Assembly: GCA_021841585.1 (NCBI GenBank)
Contig: JAKBUS010000006.1
Coordinates: 1-64,000 of the forward strand
Reading direction: 5' to 3'
Source of the DNA: Pseudomonadota bacterium
GTDB lineage: Bacteria > Pseudomonadota > Gammaproteobacteria > Acidiferrobacterales > Acidiferrobacteraceae
DNA length: 64,000 nt
Part shown: piece after piece, positions 58,081 to 64,000 of the stretch
Position numbering within the stretch: the stretch's first letter is position 1
Layout: each line of letters starts with the position of its first letter
Notes under the pieces: generated by a model
Told to the model about the DNA's origin: nothing
Databases searched by the model: none
The model's input: the letters and a program-made list of their open reading frames with translations, nothing else
Program-made: the position numbers and the translations under genes

Positions 58081-59322
58081 TTAGCACGGGTCATCAAGTG
58101 GTGGGAGTTGCTGGGCCACTACCAAGAGCGGATGCCAGACCGGAATATTCACCCCTTGCCGGGTGAGCGCCGCGGACAGATGCAGGGCGCAGCCGATGTT
58201 GGCGGACACCACGATATCGGCCCCGGCCGCGGCGCGGGTCTTGGCGTCGGCCAGGGCCTGCGCCCGCGCCGGTTCACGCAGAAAGTAGTCTCCGGCGGCC
58301 CCGCAGCAGGCGTCGTTACCAGGCAATTCCATTACGCGCGCCCCCGGGATACGCGCAAGCAGCTCGTAGACGAAGCGCGTGCCCCCGAGGGAGTTGCGCA
58401 GCGAGCAGGGGTCGTGCACGGCGATGGTTTGCGCGAGCGGCGAGAGCGCCAGGCGATCGATCTCGGTCCGTTCCACCAAATAGCGATGGATATCGTAGAC
58501 CTCCGGGAACCCACTTTCCGCCTCCCGGCCGTGGCGGTGAAGTTCGGCGGCGCAGCCCGAGGCTATGGCTACGAGCGCCGGGGCGCGGCCCGCGAAGGCC
58601 TGGCGATTGCGTTGCCGCTGGCGAAAGCTGATATCGGCGAACCCGGCGTGGGCGGCGAGCGCCCCGCAACAACCCTGGGCGCGGGGCACATGAACACGCA
58701 CACCGAGGGCATGCAGGATGCGCTGGGCGGCATTCAGGACTGGGCGGTCGAGGTCGGCTGTGCATCCCCGGAATAGCGCGACATCGGCTAAGCCCGCGTC
58801 GCCGCGATCGGCGCGCGCCGGGCGTGGCCGCGCGGGCAGGCCGCGCACGGCCCCTTTAAGGCCCATGGGCACGGTTTGTGGCCCGGACAAAGACCCGAGG
58901 GCGCGCGCCAGGCCGTACGCGCCGGCCACGGCCCCGGGAAGGTCGACGGCCCGGGTCAGGGCGCGGCGCCATGACCGACGCCAGGTCCACGGGCCCTTTG
59001 CGGTCAGCAAGGCGCGGCCGTTTTCGAGGAGCGCCCCGTAGGGGACGCGGCTTGGACAGACCTTTTCGCAGGCTAGACAGCCGAGACAATGGTCGATATG
59101 CGCGATGAGCGCCGGCGTGACCGGCAAAACGCCATCGGCGGCGGCGCGTAGCAGATGGATACGTCCGCGTGGGGACTCGTTTTCGTTTAGACTATCCCCA
59201 TAAGTCGGGCAGTGCGGCAGGCACAGGCCGCACGCCACACAGCGGTCGCTGGCCTCGCGTATGGCGGCTAGAGCCTCGGGTGACGGGTCGTCGCTCGGTT
59301 TTTGGCAATGAAAAAGTGGCAT
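58081..59322 (-). CDS. Glycolate oxidase iron-sulfur subunit (GlcF)-like protein
   Basis: The 413-residue product carries two [4Fe-4S] sites (CVACGLCLPHCPTYGD at about residues 29-44 and CLGCLACEKVCPSRVP at about 82-97) and two CCG domains (QGCCGALAAHAG; GNDACCGAAGDYF). This is the GlcF/HdrD-like architecture, which passes electrons from a flavin subunit to quinone or a disulfide. No GlcD/GlcE partner is next to it, so glycolate oxidation is only inferred; with prk and gph nearby it would fit photorespiration-like salvage. The start overlaps the divergent ferredoxin gene. Confidence 0.8.
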   Translation of the reverse strand: MPLFHCQKPSDDPSPEALAAIREASDRCVACGLCLPHCPTYGDSLNENESPRGRIHLLRAAADGVLPVTPALIAHIDHCLGCLACEKVCPSRVPYGALLENGRALLTAKGPWTWRRSWRRALTRAVDLPGAVAGAYGLARALGSLSGPQTVPMGLKGAVRGLPARPRPARADRGDAGLADVALFRGCTADLDRPVLNAAQRILHALGVRVHVPRAQGCCGALAAHAGFADISFRQRQRNRQAFAGRAPALVAIASGCAAELHRHGREAESGFPEVYDIHRYLVERTEIDRLALSPLAQTIAVHDPCSLRNSLGGTRFVYELLARIPGARVMELPGNDACCGAAGDYFLREPARAQALADAKTRAAAGADIVVSANIGCALHLSAALTRQGVNIPVWHPLLVVAQQLPPLDDPC

Positions 59323-59646
59323 GGGGGCCTCTTGTACTATAGACAGCATGTCTTTTTCTGCACAAACGAACGCACCGACGGGCGGCGGTGTTGCCAGCAA
59401 CAGGATGCGCGTGCCTTGCGGGATTATGCCAAGCAGCGGATCAAGGCGTTGGGGCTTGCCGGCCGGGATGGTGTGCGTATCAATACGGCTGGGTGCATGG
59501 ACCGTTGCGAGGAAGGACCGGTCCTTGTCATTTATCCAGAAGGCATATGGTACACCTACGTCGACCGCGAGGACATCGACGAGATCCTGGAACAGCATGT
59601 CATGGGCGGACGGCCCGTCGAGCGGCTGCGTCTGGATCCGGGTTAA
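59308..59646 (+). CDS. Thioredoxin-like [2Fe-2S] ferredoxin
   Basis: The 112-residue product has cysteines in VFFCTNERTDGRRCCQQQ and GCMDRCEEGPVLVIYPEG, matching the thioredoxin-like [2Fe-2S] ferredoxins. It may donate electrons to or from the divergent Fe-S oxidoreductase. The ATG at 59308 lies inside the first codons of the divergent gene (15-bp overlap of starts). No ribosome site is obvious, so a start a few codons downstream is possible. Confidence 0.85.
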   Translation: MKKWHGGLLYYRQHVFFCTNERTDGRRCCQQQDARALRDYAKQRIKALGLAGRDGVRINTAGCMDRCEEGPVLVIYPEGIWYTYVDREDIDEILEQHVMGGRPVERLRLDPG

Positions 59647-59647
59647 A

Positions 59648-59678
59648 AAAGGGGAGGCCGGGAACCGGCCACCCCTTT
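59648..59678 (+). terminator. Probable terminator after the ferredoxin gene
   Basis: GGGGAGGCCGG pairs with CCGGCCACCCC across a short loop with one mismatch, preceded by an A-run and followed by TTT. The A-run on one side and T's on the other would suit either strand. It separates the ferredoxin transcript from the small-RNA promoter 34 bp on. Confidence 0.6.
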
Positions 59679-59711
59679 CATGGTCATACGAAGTAAGGAT
59701 CTTGATGCCCC

Positions 59712-59740
59712 TTGACAGCAAGGGTCTTATATTAGATAAT
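59712..59740 (+). promoter_or_regulatory. Strong sigma-70-type promoter for the small RNA
   Basis: A perfect TTGACA (59712-59717) and GATAAT (59735-59740) are separated by 17 bp inside AT-rich DNA. This is the best consensus promoter seen in the window. It predicts a start near 59747. Confidence 0.75.
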
Positions 59741-59746
59741 TATTAT

Positions 59747-59848
59747 ATGCTTTCAGCGGATCGGACCAATAAGCCCGGTCCGCATACCGGCTCCTCCATC
59801 CTCCTAGTGGTGGTTCAAGGCGTGGTTTAACCCACGCCTTCTTTTTTT
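59747..59848 (+). ncRNA. Candidate small regulatory RNA, about 100 nt
   Basis: Between a consensus promoter and a strong intrinsic terminator lies a stretch without a plausible ORF. It begins with a hairpin (CGGACC at 59762-59767 with GGTCCG at 59777-59782, 9-nt loop). A single-stranded C/U-rich region with two anti-Shine-Dalgarno motifs follows (CCTCC at 59793-59797 and CCTCCT at 59800-59805). A terminator hairpin with seven T's closes it. This is the typical architecture of a trans-acting small RNA that pairs with ribosome-binding sites. No known family is recognised. An alternative, a separate leader for rplM, is unlikely because the terminator lies between. Confidence 0.65.
59817..59848 (+). 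terminator. Rho-independent terminator of the small RNA
   Basis: AAGGCGTGG and CCACGCCTT form a perfect 9-bp stem around a 6-nt loop, followed by C and seven T's. It stops transcription before the rplM promoter. Confidence 0.88.
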
Positions 59849-59904
59849 CTCCGCTCTATATATCACAATGCGCGTAGGGGTCAACTGTTATCGCATGGAA
59901 GCCG

Positions 59905-59933
59905 TTGACAGGGCGGCTACTCCTCCGTACCAT
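59905..59933 (+). promoter_or_regulatory. Probable rplM-rpsI promoter
   Basis: TTGACA and TACCAT are 17 bp apart, 38 bp upstream of the rplM ATG. The spacing and the perfect -35 support a housekeeping promoter. The predicted leader is about 30 nt, too short for a large regulatory structure. Confidence 0.65.
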
Positions 59934-59970
59934 GCGGCGCTTCGTACTCTTTGCCTCGGAACAGATTTCC

Positions 59971-60408
59971 ATGACGACCTTCACGGCTAAGTCAGAGACA
60001 GTAAGGCGCGACTGGTTTGTCGTCGATGCCACGGATCATGTGTTGGGCCGGCTTGCCACCGAGCTCGCGCGCCGGCTGCGGGGCAAGCATAAGCCCGAGT
60101 TCACGCCGCATGTGGATACCGGCGATTACATCGTCGTGGTGAACGCGGAAAAGGTCCAGGTGACCGGCCGCAAGGCCCAGAACAAGCTCTACCACAGCTA
60201 CTCGGGATACCAGAGCGGGTTGAAGACCCATACCTTCACCGAGATGAAGGCGCGCGCGCCCGAAGAGGTGATCGAGGCGGCGGTGCGCGGGATGTTGCCC
60301 AAGGGCCCCCTCGGCCGACAGATGTTGCGCAAACTGAAGGTCTTCGCGGGCGGCGACCATAAGCATGCGGCACAGCAGCCCAAGCCGCTCGAATTGAGAA
60401 AGGGATAA
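59971..60408 (+). CDS. rplM: Ribosomal protein L13
   Basis: The 145-residue 50S protein matches L13 throughout: [59 protein letters not shown] and the signature [20 protein letters not shown]. The ATG at 59971 gives the family N-terminus. It is in the standard pair with rpsI, 9 bp on. Confidence 0.97.
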   Translation: MTTFTAKSETVRRDWFVVDATDHVLGRLATELARRLRGKHKPEFTPHVDTGDYIVVVNAEKVQVTGRKAQNKLYHSYSGYQSGLKTHTFTEMKARAPEEVIEAAVRGMLPKGPLGRQMLRKLKVFAGGDHKHAAQQPKPLELRKG

Positions 60409-60417
60409 GGAACCGAC

Positions 60418-60810
60418 ATGGCTGAAGCCAAGCATTACGGGACGGGGCGGCGCAAGTCCGCCAATGCGCGCGTGTATTTGAGTCGCGGGAAGGGCGCGTT
60501 TCTGGTCAACAACCGGCCGGTCGATGAGTATTTCGGACGCGAGACCTCGCGGACGCTCGTGCGCCAGCCGTTTGCGGTGACCGAGACCCTGAACCATTTT
60601 GACGTCAAGGTGAACGTCCGCGGCGGTGGTCCGAGCGGCCAGGCCGGCGCCGTGCTGCACGGCATCGCGCGCGCCTTGCTCGCCTATGATGAAACCCTGC
60701 GCCTGGCGCTGCGGCGCGCGGGATTCCTGACGCGCGATGCGCGCGAGGTGGAGCGCAAGAAGGTCGGCCTCCACAAGGCCCGTAAGCGGCCCCAGTACTC
60801 CAAGCGCTAA
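60418..60810 (+). CDS. rpsI: Ribosomal protein S9
   Basis: The 130-residue 30S protein has [40 protein letters not shown] and the basic C-terminal tail [11 protein letters not shown] that reaches the decoding centre. A GATAAGGAA site precedes the ATG. Confidence 0.97.
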   Translation: MAEAKHYGTGRRKSANARVYLSRGKGAFLVNNRPVDEYFGRETSRTLVRQPFAVTETLNHFDVKVNVRGGGPSGQAGAVLHGIARALLAYDETLRLALRRAGFLTRDAREVERKKVGLHKARKRPQYSKR

Positions 60811-60822
60811 GGCGCCCCTCTT

Positions 60823-60896
60823 TGGGGGATCGTCTAGTGGTAGGACAGCGGACTCTGACTCCGTTAACCGAGGTTCGAATCCTCGTCCCCCAGCCA
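60823..60896 (+). tRNA. tRNA-Gln (anticodon CTG)
   Basis: The 5' arm TGGGGGA pairs with TCCCCCA at the 3' end, followed by a discriminator G and an encoded CCA. The D arm (CTAGTGGTAGG), the anticodon stem-loop (GCGGA-CTCTGAC-TCCGT, anticodon CTG) and the T arm (GAGGTTCGAATCCTC) are all in place. It reads CAG codons. It starts 13 bp after the rpsI stop, so it may be processed from that transcript. Confidence 0.95.
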
Positions 60897-61334
60897 ATAA
60901 CGCCAAGGGCCTGGGCGCGCGCCTAGGCCCCGTGTCGGCGGCCGTAGGCCGCGCCACCGGCATGGTCGACATGGCCTATCGGTGGCGGTTTAGCGTCTCC
61001 GATGCGGGCCTGTTCGGTTACCCTCATCGCGTTCAGCGCCTGAGACGGTTTCTCGAAGCGATGGGGCGCGCAAAACCGCCCGCGCGATCGCCGCAATTCC
61101 TCGCCACCAAAAGATCTGTGCCGCCATTTTTGACTTTGGTAAGCGGCTTCTGTCGCCGCGTGGCAAGTCGCCACCCCCCGATGTGAGGCGCGCCGCGTTG
61201 GACTTTGTCGCCTGCGCGGGGCGTGGCCATAGGCGCTCGCACCACTCTCAGCAAGGTGAGGCGCCTTACGAACCGCTCGTGGCGCGGGGAGGGGTGCGGA
61301 TGCGCCCTGGTCCCATGAGGTCGCGGACGCGCCA
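60897..61334. other. Gene-poor stretch after tRNA-Gln
   Basis: A GC-rich imperfect hairpin (about 60907-60932) follows the tRNA but lacks a T-run. The rest has no supported gene. Minus-strand open frames give Arg/Pro/Gly-rich translations without domains. As tRNA ends are common integration points I looked for a direct repeat of the tRNA 3' end further on and found none by eye. Confidence 0.4.
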
Positions 61335-62270
61335 TCACTGCGCGGCTTGAAAGTCCTCGAATCGCCGCGCGAGCCGCTCGCGATCGGGCCGGTCGCGGTC
61401 GCGCGCAGGGAGGTGAATAGTCCCACCGTTCAGGCGCTTCAAGGCCTCCAGCATCGGCCCATCCCGCTGAATCAGCAGCTTCTCGGAGACGTGCAGCCGG
61501 TAGTCGGGGTCGATGCCGATCAAATGCGCATCGAAGGCGGCATGATGGATCTTGGAGAGCGGTATGCCGTTGGGTACGACGGGTTGTCCATAGAAGGCAT
61601 TACCGTCGGCCATGATATGGGCGGCGTCCAGGAGCCGCGCCTCGGGGAGTCCCGACAGGGCGCAGCGCCGCTCATAGGCCATGAGGACCGCCTCACGGAA
61701 CGTGTTTTGGTGGAGACGCCGCTTGACGATGTCGAGGGCATAGCGGCGCTCGGGCGCGGTCGCGGGCAAGGACAACCCCGCTTCATCAGGGAGCCCGAAG
61801 GCGATGCGCGCGACAAGGCGTGTCGCGTCCCAATCGGCGATGAACGCCGGAATGATGGCCTGATAGAGGCCTGGCGCGAATCCAAAGAAATAGATGAGTG
61901 GTACTTGATCCAGGAACGCCGCGCGCAGCCACTGGTTCTCGGCGGCCTTGGGGTTCTCGCCCATGAAGGCGTAATCCACGGTCTCGTGAGCCGCAAAGAC
62001 CTTGCGGTGCGCCTCGCGCTGGTCGTCATACCAGATACGCGCGCCGCTTCTCGGGAATACCGTTCGGATGGATAGGCAGGACCGCATTGGCCGTGGCTTG
62101 AAGATGCCGCGCTGCGGGTTGACGAGGGGCATGCGCTCGCCGCCAAACATAAAGCCCGCGCGGATCTGCGCGGCACTCAGGTGGCCATACAGGCTTTGCA
62201 GCCGCTGCACATGGTGGAAGGCCGCCTGGCGGAGGAGTGAATCATCGGCTGGCGCGGGTACGGTCTTCAT
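61335..62270 (-). CDS. HNH endonuclease domain protein (putative restriction nuclease family)
   Basis: The 311-residue protein has a C-terminal HNH module: RRCALSGLPEARLLDAAHIM, VVPNGIPLSKIHHAAFDAHL and IGIDPDYRLHVSEKL (the family's His, Asn and His). The N-terminal two thirds, with WYDDQREAHRKVFAAHETVD and IYFFGFAPGLYQ, is like the N-terminal part of 'putative restriction endonuclease' proteins found singly in many bacteria. No methyltransferase is next to it, so a true restriction system is not shown. Defence against foreign DNA is possible. Confidence 0.78.
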   Translation of the reverse strand: MKTVPAPADDSLLRQAAFHHVQRLQSLYGHLSAAQIRAGFMFGGERMPLVNPQRGIFKPRPMRSCLSIRTVFPRSGARIWYDDQREAHRKVFAAHETVDYAFMGENPKAAENQWLRAAFLDQVPLIYFFGFAPGLYQAIIPAFIADWDATRLVARIAFGLPDEAGLSLPATAPERRYALDIVKRRLHQNTFREAVLMAYERRCALSGLPEARLLDAAHIMADGNAFYGQPVVPNGIPLSKIHHAAFDAHLIGIDPDYRLHVSEKLLIQRDGPMLEALKRLNGGTIHLPARDRDRPDRERLARRFEDFQAAQ

Positions 62271-62350
62271 GACCGGCGGTCCTCGTGTTTTCCGCCAAGC
62301 GCGGGGCGGATTGTTCTTTGATGGCCGATGTCAGGCCGTGTGGCCATCCT

Positions 62351-62828
62351 TTAATGCATCCCAGCCATGGACGCGTCGGCGGGGACGGCACTTCCCATGC
62401 GGCTTGCCGCATCTCTTGCATACAAGTGACGGCCGTTTTTCGAGAGCAAGGGGCGCGCGACCCCGGCCCGGGCCTGAGGCGGGTGGACCGCGAAATGGTG
62501 CACCCGATAGGTATGAGCGCCAGTGAGGTGATAGCGATAGGTGTCGACGATCACCGTGGCGCCTCGTCGTATCGGCAGGCGGCGCGGTCGCCACCACTGT
62601 GGGTCCATGGGCGAGCTTGATCGTTATCATCTCCCGCGGCGGTCCATAGGCCGATGTCGCGTCCATGGCGATATTCGTGACTGTGCCGCGGCTAGCTGCT
62701 ATCGGCCCCTCCCGGTAGTCGCTGATCTCAAAGAAAAAAGACGTTCCCACGCTGACGGCCAGCGTGAGCATATGGGCTATCACCTCTCCGGCCGCGACGT
62801 CCGGACGCTTCTTGAGATCGGCGCGCAT
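62351..62828 (-). pseudogene. Frame-broken gene of unknown function
   Basis: From an ATG at 62828 the frame reads MRADLKKRPDVAAGEVIAHM and continues with GC-rich third positions to LAHGPTVVATAPPADTTRR near 62560. There that frame loses coding character, and another takes over (ATVIVDTYRYHLTGAHTYRV, then HHFAVHPPQARAGVA) to a TAA at 62351. The two halves make one sensible protein of about 158 residues if a single-base shift near 62555-62570 is undone. It could be a real pseudogene, a sequencing error or a programmed frameshift. No domain is recognised. Confidence 0.45.
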
Positions 62829-62894
62829 GTCGCAAGTGTAGCGGCTTTGGCGGGGCCTGTAGCGACGTGGTCTGGCGGCTGGCGGCATCGCGGT

Positions 62895-64000
62895 CTAGGG
62901 GCCGGTCGCGGCGCGATGCGGTCCCGCGAGGGTGCGTAGGAGCAGGGTGTCGAGTTCGTCTTCGGCGGCTTGGAGTTGCGTGAAGGTAGAGACGTGCGCG
63001 GGCGCGCCGTCGGCATGCTCGCGCATGGCCTTCATCATGAGGTGATGGAGGCGGGCGTGGAGCGTCTCGAGCGGGCTCGGCGCGAGGGCCTGTAGGGGCT
63101 TGTGGAGCGGGCAGGCATCGATCGCGAATGCGGCCGCGGGGATCGGTGGCCGCATAAGCCGCAGGGTCTCGACCACGGTCTTTAGCTGCTTCTTGTGCGT
63201 GGCGCGCGCAAGCCATGGCGTGACCTCCATGCCGATCGGTCGGTGCTTGGCGATCCAGAGATCGGGGGGCTGCCAGCTATGCATCCAGGGGGCCACGGCC
63301 TCCAGGGGGAGGGGTTTGCTGATGGCGTAACCCTGGCCGTATTCACAGCCGAGATCGCGCAGAAGCAGGCCCTGTTCCGGCTCCTCTATCCCTTCGGCGA
63401 CGGTGGTCAGATGCAGGACGCGCGCCGCGGTCAGGATGCCGCTCACGATCGCGAAGTCCCGCGGGTCTTCGCCCATATCACTCACGAAATTCTTGTCGAT
63501 CTTCAGGATGTCGCACGGTAGTTTCTGGAGATAGTTGAGTGAGGCATAGCCAGTACCGAAGTCGTCGAGGGCGATGGCAAGGCCCAGCACCCGGCACTCG
63601 CTCAGTATCTCGCCGGCCAGTGTAAGGTCGAAAAGCTCGCTCGTTTCGGTGATCTCGATCTCAAGATAGCGACCGATGTCGGTGTCATTTTTCAAAAGGG
63701 ACCGGATATCCTTGAGAAAGTCCGGGTGCAGGAGGTGGCGGCTGTGGATGTTGACGGCGATCGGGACCCGTATCTCCTCGTGGGCCAGATGACGGATCGC
63801 CGCGCACGCTTGGTTGAGCACATAGAGATCGAGCCGGCGCATGAGATCGGTGTCCTGTTCGATCGCCGGAAAATATTCCCTTGGGGCCCAGATCCTGCCG
63901 TCGCCGCGCGGCCAGCGCAGTAGCGCCTCGAGGCTGCGCAGGCGCCCGGTGGCGATCTCGACTTGCGGCTGGAAGTACAGGACGAGGGCGCGTTCGCGCA
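62895..64000 (-). CDS. EAL-domain cyclic-di-GMP phosphodiesterase with C-terminal CZB-like domain (partial)
   Basis: The gene runs off the right window edge; 368 C-terminal residues are visible. The EAL domain starts LVLYFQPQVEIATGRLRSLE, continues ALLRW, and keeps the catalytic set: the EAL Glu, NIHSRHL, EITETSE, LDDFGTGYASLNYLQKLP and KIDKNFVSDM. It should therefore hydrolyse c-di-GMP. After about 225 residues comes a tail with THKKQLK, ACPLHKPLQ and LHARLHHLMMKAM, which matches the His/Cys/His/His pattern of CZB zinc-binding domains. The upstream part (a GGDEF or sensor domain) is outside the window. Confidence 0.85.
   Translation of the reverse strand, partial: RERALVLYFQPQVEIATGRLRSLEALLRWPRGDGRIWAPREYFPAIEQDTDLMRRLDLYVLNQACAAIRHLAHEEIRVPIAVNIHSRHLLHPDFLKDIRSLLKNDTDIGRYLEIEITETSELFDLTLAGEILSECRVLGLAIALDDFGTGYASLNYLQKLPCDILKIDKNFVSDMGEDPRDFAIVSGILTAARVLHLTTVAEGIEEPEQGLLLRDLGCEYGQGYAISKPLPLEAVAPWMHSWQPPDLWIAKHRPIGMEVTPWLARATHKKQLKTVVETLRLMRPPIPAAAFAIDACPLHKPLQALAPSPLETLHARLHHLMMKAMREHADGAPAHVSTFTQLQAAEDELDTLLLRTLAGPHRAATGP

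Noticed and set aside
59321-59830. Plus-strand open frame running through the ferredoxin gene and the small-RNA region
   Set aside because: It is out of frame with the conserved ferredoxin cysteines, crosses a terminator and a consensus promoter, and looks like a shadow.
60923-61426. Minus-strand open frame of 167 codons after tRNA-Gln
   Set aside because: It runs into the HNH gene in another frame and its product is Arg/Ser/Ala-rich low-complexity sequence without recognisable motifs.
61335-62270. Complete restriction-modification system
   Set aside because: Only a nuclease-family gene is present; no methyltransferase or specificity gene lies next to it.
60897-64000. Genomic island integrated at tRNA-Gln
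   Set aside because: The HNH gene and broken gene after the tRNA are suggestive, but no integrase and no second copy of the tRNA 3' end are visible in the window.

Overview
The window reads as a contiguous piece of a GC-rich gammaproteobacterial chromosome, most likely from an autotrophic sulfur-oxidising bacterium of the Acidiferrobacter/Acidithiobacillus-like kind. That is inferred from gene content, not from a database match. The supporting genes are a dissimilatory-type ATP sulfurylase, a sulfite-exporter-family permease, a Calvin-cycle operon headed by phosphoribulokinase, and a glutamate-cysteine ligase of the type first named in iron/sulfur oxidisers. Gene order around pilGHIJ-chpA, gshB, tonB, yqgE, ruvX, pyrR and pyrB resembles Pseudomonas. 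Genes are densely packed, with many 4-bp ATGA stop/start overlaps. There is no CRISPR array, prophage or intact IS element.

Layout: 0-2.9 kb, sat and a TauE/SafE permease. 2.9-11.3 kb, a long minus-strand run with pyrE, a TfpZ-like pilin accessory protein, xthA, an AmpG-like MFS permease, metW-metX, a His-tailed thioredoxin, a TlpA-like protein, yggT and proC. 11.4-15.6 kb, pilT, pilU, murI and a divergent Kdo-transferase-like gene. 15.6-16.4 kb, a scar holding a broken TnpB zinc ribbon. 16.4-23.5 kb, minus-strand gshA-gshB-tonB-like-yqgE-ruvX-pyrR-pyrB-pyrX. 23.7-33.4 kb, the Pil-Chp chemosensory cluster with a 1743-residue ChpA. 33.4-35.2 kb, a second TnpB-like remnant, a thioredoxin-fold protein and an inositol-phosphatase-family gene. 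35.4-43.4 kb, prk-tkt-gap-pgk-pyk-fba. 43.5-48.7 kb, two small proteins, a decayed EF-hand gene, rimO, a membrane protein and exbB-exbD-tonB. 48.7-52.6 kb, zwf-pgl facing away from rpe-gph. 52.7-57.4 kb, trpEGDC, an OsmC-like gene and a VOC gene. 57.4-60.9 kb, coq7, an Fe-S oxidoreductase, a thioredoxin-like 2Fe-2S ferredoxin, a probable small RNA, rplM-rpsI and tRNA-Gln. 61.3-64 kb, an HNH nuclease, a frame-broken gene and the C-terminal part of an EAL protein.

How it fits together: carbon fixation (prk, tkt, gap, pgk, fba, rpe, with gph for phosphoglycolate) shares intermediates with the oxidative pentose phosphate pathway (zwf, pgl). Twitching-motility motors (pilT, pilU) and their chemosensory controller (pilGHIJ-chpA) are both present. 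The controller lacks the adaptation enzymes PilK and ChpB in this locus. Glutathione synthesis, thioredoxins and OsmC give thiol and redox homeostasis.

The best candidates for something undescribed are: a roughly 100-nt intergenic RNA at 59747-59848 with its own promoter, a C/U-rich anti-Shine-Dalgarno stretch and a strong terminator; an EAL domain fused to what looks like a CZB zinc-sensing domain; the thioredoxin with a His/Cys tail; and a perfect palindrome just before pyk.
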